A stretch of 64,000 bases of DNA. Source: Siphonodentalium dalli (Eukaryota; Mollusca; Scaphopoda; Gadilida; Siphonodentaliidae). The notes under the pieces are model-generated. The model was given only the letters and a program-made list of their open reading frames with translations, had not been told where the DNA came from and did not search any database. The stretch covers positions 160,144,875 to 160,208,874 of the forward strand of contig CP136062.1 in assembly GCA_032622095.1 (NCBI GenBank), in the 5' to 3' direction. Position 1 is the first letter of the stretch. The number at the start of each line of letters is the position of its first letter. A program made the translations under genes and the position numbers. Shown here in pieces: positions 59,681 through 64,000 of the stretch.

Positions 59681-59938
59681 TTAACCCTTTGATGAGAGAG
59701 CTGTGTTTGCAGCATTAAAAACCCTGTGCCAGTGCATTATCTTATATATACCAGTGTCCCATAGGGAATATAAGAGAATACACTAGCTTACAAGATCAAG
59801 GTAAATATTGTTAGTCCAATGCATTCTCTTATATTTGCGAGGCGCCGTACCGTATAAGGATGATTCACATATATAAGAGAATTCATTGGCACAGTGTTTT
59901 CGCTAAATTTCGGGAAGCTCCAGTCATGAAATGGTTAA
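59681..59938. mobile_element. TTAA MITE family A, two-hairpin copy
   Basis: TTAACCCTTTGATGAGAG at 59681; TCATGAAATGGTTAA ends at 59938. Directly follows the possible donor of the second candidate exon. Confidence 0.75.
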
Positions 59939-60199
59939 TGATCTTGAAATGGGTGTAGTGGCCGAGTCGTAAAATATCAGTTTCCAGCAATGAAATAAGC
60001 ACATAATATGTTTATAATTAAGAAATTAATATCTCCGATTTTAATTTGTTTCTTCATTCTGTTAACAACATGCTGTTGAATAATGGAGGGCTTGGTTATG
60101 AACTCAATGTCTGTCTCGTAATAATCACGCATATCTCAATTGATTCCTAGGTTAATAAGGGACTGCAAAAAAAGTCCAAAACCAATTATTTCATTGCTT

Positions 60200-60910
60200 A
60201 ATGTGTTGTTCCCCGACTTTTTCAAAGTTTGGGGGACTATAAAAATTACCTTAGTTGTCCTTCCACTTTTCCATCCGTCTGTCCGTCAATCCGTCCAGAT
60301 TTGGGTACATTAACTGTGAAATCTACTCCTCCTACAGTTCATATCCTATTTACCTGATATTACAGGGCATTGTTACTGACACTTTGAAGATGTGCATCAG
60401 GTAAATCAGGAAAATGTTTTTTTTAGAGTTATTGACCATTTCTCAACTTGGAAAATGTTTAGTGAATATGCACTTGGGTGATTTGGGTACCGCAACTGTG
60501 AAATCAACTTCTCTTCTCATACAGTTCATATCCTATTTACCTAAAACTTCAGGACATTGCATGTTATGGACACATTGAAGATGTGCAACAGGTATTGATG
60601 GAAAATGTGTTTTTATTTTAGAGTTATTGGCCCTTTCTTGACTTAGAAAATTTTGAGTGGATATGCACTTGGATGCCTTAACTGTAAAATCAAATTCTCC
60701 TACAATTTGTATCCTATCGACCTAAAACTACATGTATGTTGCACATCTTCAATGTGTCAGTACTTTGTTACTGACACATTGAAGATGTGCAACATACATG
60801 TATTTAATGAATATGCATTTGCATCATATTGGTGTAAGCAACTCCTCCTACAGTCTGTAGTGTAGGGATATGAAATTCATGGACATTGTTACTCACACAT
60901 TGGAGATATG
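60200..60910 (+). repeat. Dispersed repeat with about 175-bp units
   Basis: Head CCCCGACTTTTTCAAAGTTT then GGGGGACTAT; 3-4 units of CTCCTACAGTTCATATCCTA, TTACTGACAC.TTGAAGATGT; a palindrome at 60727-60805 (ACATGTATGTTGCACATCTT). Confidence 0.65.
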
Positions 60911-61637
60911 CATGAGATATCACGATGACAGAATGATCCTTCCACGACTTTTAAGATCCATCGAATTTCCTGAGTGAATATGTTCATACAGATTCGAGTA
61001 CTTGTGTCCGATAGTACATAAGATAGTATAGTTATTGTTAGATGAGTTCCTGGATCTAGGATAAACTTCCTTTTCCCAGTGATTGTAATGATAGGGTTAA
61101 TTGTATAGTCGTAAGCACAATGTATAGGAGAGATATATAATATGATGAATACGAGCGTACACACATAATTAACAAGATCATACCTTAATTGTTGATGACT
61201 GGTTGTACTCATTGTACAACACAGGTATGAGTAGAAGAGTAGCATAATCCAGTAAAAATAGTGTGATATACGCTATAGTGAACATATAGATGATATGGAT
61301 ATCATGATACCTCAGACCTTATATGGACACATGATACCACCATTCTGGAAATAACTACCCGCTCCCGAGAGAGGGAATTTCACTTTACCCTGAACCTTGC
61401 TTCCACCAACATCTCTATAAAACCTATACATAGTTTATTTAAATATAAAAGTATGAAACCTTCTGGACTTTTCATTGTTTCCCGTACACGGCCATCTCTA
61501 CATTCACCACTGGAGATGGGACAACTGCATGAATATGCAAGTATTATTTTCTTAGAGATATCCTTCAAACCTGCCACCTTCGTCGGTGGACATTTTGGTC
61601 AGCGACCTTTTATTACCAGAGTTACGGACCTTTTTTA

Positions 61638-62000
61638 TGTTTACCCATACCATAGTATGGTAAACATAGTGTCGTTGCCCGGATTGACCACTCGTCGTTC
61701 GTCCGTCAGTCTGTCTGTCCGTCTGTCTGTCTGTCCGTAGACACTTTACGAGTAATGCGATAACTCAAACATTTTCTATCCAATCGAAACCAAATTTTGT
61801 ATATGGGTTTCTCAGCCCAAAATACAGATCGAGTTCGAATTTGGGTTTGATTCGAGATTTTGTTACAGAGTTATGGCCCTTTTTCAACTTAGAATTCACG
61901 CATTCTGCCATAACTCGAACATTTTTTATCCGATTGGAACCAAATTTGGTATGTGAGTTACAGATCCGATTAATTTTAAAGGAGTTATGACCCTTTTTCG
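61638..62000 (+). repeat. GTCTGTC-headed dispersed repeat, copy 2
   Basis: Same head palindrome and body motifs as 34207-34780. Confidence 0.7.
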
Positions 62001-62519
62001 AAAGAATTTTTTTTTTTTTTTTAAATCGATTTAAAAAAAAAATTACTTTTAACTTTTATAATAATGATAAAAAAAATGTCATTGACATTGTCATTTGTTT
62101 TCATTTAGATATTGATGATTATGATAAAAGTTGATAAAAAGATTTCCAATGTGTCCCTTCTAATTTTTTAAAATACCAGTTATTAAAAAGTTTTTAAGTT
62201 AAAAAAATTTGAAAAACTAACACCATTATAACTCTGTCAAGGGTACCCCGAATCATCACACCAAATTTGATTAAATCGGTCCAAAATCTTGTGTTATGTA
62301 CTGGTAAATCTGTTTGGAGCAACATTAAATCCAATTCACCAATTGCCTTTGGACTACTTAGCTATTGATAAGGCTATATTATTTTCTGATGTCTCTTATG
62401 CCAATGTGCAAATAATCTGATAAAGAAGGCTATGGTATCTAATTTAAAATAAATATTCAACAATAAACATCACATGATATTAACAGTAGACATCTCTGCT
62501 GCAGAGTTATATCTTCAGA

Positions 62520-63100
62520 TGGTCTGATATCATTACGTGCGCTCGCGCAACAGTATGGCGATCAGACAGATTCGTAGGTTAATTGGTGTCACCCTACTAC
62601 GTTTCACTCCATGACATCACCAAAAAACGACGTAAAACCTCGTGGCGTTCTGACATTTTTACTGTGCCGCGTTTTTGCTATGTTTATTTTATGTGTTGTT
62701 TTCGATTATTTGTTTGTCGCCGATATCGTCAGGATTTCCTGTTTCTATATTTAAAACTGGCATGCTCGTAGTGAGCCTCGATTTCGATTTTTTCTCCCAG
62801 GTCAAAATACGTCAGAGTTATGACAAAAATAGACCGACCTACATTTTCTCCATCAGAACTCTACATCAAAGAGTCTATAGACTCCTTCGGGACCTACATA
62901 GACTCCTTCATTTGGGTATTTTTACTTATAATTGGGAAGTTTTATCATTTTTGGTTCGTGCGAAGACCTCTTTTTATCGTGCAGGAAAAGAGAGACATTC
63001 AAAACGCGATTTCATAATTCGACGCAATAGGCTGAATGGCCTAACATTCAGCCGAGTTTCGGGTCAAATACGACGAATGACGTAACACAAAACAAAACGC
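62520..63100. other. Moderate-GC unassigned stretch
   Basis: Denser in CpG than its surroundings with overlapping open frames (62675-63085 and 62820-63017, the latter with a hydrophobic segment SFIWVFLLIIGKFYHFW). No recognised protein and no splice context, so left unassigned. Confidence 0.25.
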
Positions 63101-63129
63101 ATCTGTTGACACAAACACCGTTTGAAGAG

Positions 63130-63200
63130 TTTATTATTACATAAAATGATCGTTATTGATTAATTATTGATTAATTATTGATTAATTATTGATATTTATT
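63130..63200 (+). repeat. 11-bp tandem repeat
   Basis: Four to five units of TTATTGATTAA. Confidence 0.85.
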
Positions 63201-63773
63201 GTTGCATATTGGCTGCTATCAATATTTACACAAATAGTATTAATTATTTCTTATAATTGCTCCTTTGGTCAACTTTGGAAAATGAAAAATCAAAATATGC
63301 CGCTGAAAAAAATGTAATCGATATTAAAGTCTCATCCTTTCGGCAACATGGAATTGGTTTTAATTACTTAAATGATTAATATAGTAATTTGCCTTTTAGC
63401 TGTGATGAAATGAGAAATGGTAATTGTCTTGTTTTGCTAACATTAAATTAAATTAAATAAATTAAGTAAAATACAATGAAATTATTTTTTAAATTATTGT
63501 TTATTACATTTTTGCGCACGTTGTCATCTCTCTGAGTGCATTCTAGTTATAATTGTTATTGGTTTAATAGAGAGGTCAGTGATATTTTGACAGCTCTGCT
63601 ATATAATTGATATTAATGGGTCAGTGGTGAGGTTGCTTATCTGTATACTAGGACACATTATTATTGTAAACTTAAATTGGACTCTCTTAACCCAAGTATT
63701 CCATGTCCAGGTCACACCTACACATTTAACTCATGGGCTTGCTGGCTGTGGCGGTTTAGCATTACAGATCCTG

Positions 63774-63835
63774 TGTACAGATCCTGTACCAGTGCATTCT
63801 CTTATATAAATGCCAGTGACCCATAAATTCCAATA
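63774..63835. mobile_element. TTAA MITE family A fragment
   Basis: GATCCTGTACCAGTGCATTC and part of a hairpin only. Confidence 0.55.
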
Positions 63836-64000
63836 ATTTGTGTTATGTACATTTGTCTATAATAGTACATAACAGTATAATTCAACACCAAAACTCTCAT
63901 TTATCCGATCATATTAAATTTTTATCGCCAGGGATGGGTTAACATCTGCCGATCGTGATCGGCCTCTCGTTTTACTTTGAAATTTGGGGGTTTTATTGGT

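Noticed and set aside
59940-59990. GTGTAGTGGCCGAGT resembling a tRNA 5' end
   Set aside because: No matching acceptor stem, anticodon arm or T-loop GTTCRANYC follows.
62675-63085. 136-residue open frame near the right end
   Set aside because: Basic, low-complexity translation with a competing open frame in another register; no family, no splice context.

Overview
The window is metazoan nuclear DNA: AT-rich, gene-poor, with split genes and very dense non-autonomous transposons. The one clearly recognisable gene is the 3' part of a classical cadherin of the type III / neural-cadherin (CadN) kind, on the + strand. That domain plan, with laminin-G and EGF modules before the membrane span, exists in non-vertebrate bilaterians and was lost in mammals. 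Several repeat families (GTCTGTC-headed repeats with AGTTATGGCCC bodies, ACGGGACGTATTATG repeats) remind me of those in marine invertebrates, perhaps molluscs or brachiopods. I cannot name the species.

Cadherin gene (1365-21973). Nine exons join in frame with GT/AG junctions and matching phases to give 609 C-terminal residues and a stop. In order they encode the end of a LamG domain, a Cys-rich/EGF segment, a second LamG domain, two EGF-like modules, one transmembrane helix, a p120-catenin-type juxtamembrane segment and a beta-catenin-binding tail. The ectodomain cadherin repeats and first LamG half lie upstream of the window. Introns run from 448 to 6987 bp and are full of insertions. These include a 1.1 kb foldback, a 1.07 kb hAT-like element with a BED zinc-finger ORF, a 1.37 kb element with about 105-bp inverted ends and a 7-bp target duplication, a decayed LINE 3' end, and a 5.5 kb nested inverted-repeat composite.

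Downstream desert (about 22-44 kb). I see no convincing gene. It holds many palindromic MITEs: TTAA-flanked families A, D and K, TA-flanked family C, and family B hairpins. It also holds a 59-bp tandem array (28.1-28.9 kb) and a 3.35 kb element with about 1 kb inverted ends (37165-40514).

Possible second gene (44-64 kb). A CpG-rich stretch with paired CCAAT boxes at about 43.95-44.15 kb ends in a good splice donor. At 59390-59674 two short exons with a good acceptor, an in-frame upstream stop, a Kozak-like ATG and matched phases look like the 5' end of an unidentified gene running out of the window. Between them lie a 2.89 kb long-inverted-repeat element (53362-56251), a TTAA-ended 1.15 kb element (48556-49709), a telomere-like tract (about 50.9-51.0 kb) and more MITEs.

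The most unusual material is the mobile DNA. Two unrelated-looking long-TIR elements both begin 5'-CAC and are flanked by exact 5-bp duplications (ATGTT, ATTTT). Three separate repeat families end exactly at TTAA. There are several clear nested insertions, and a tandem duplication copies an exon end together with its splice-donor region.
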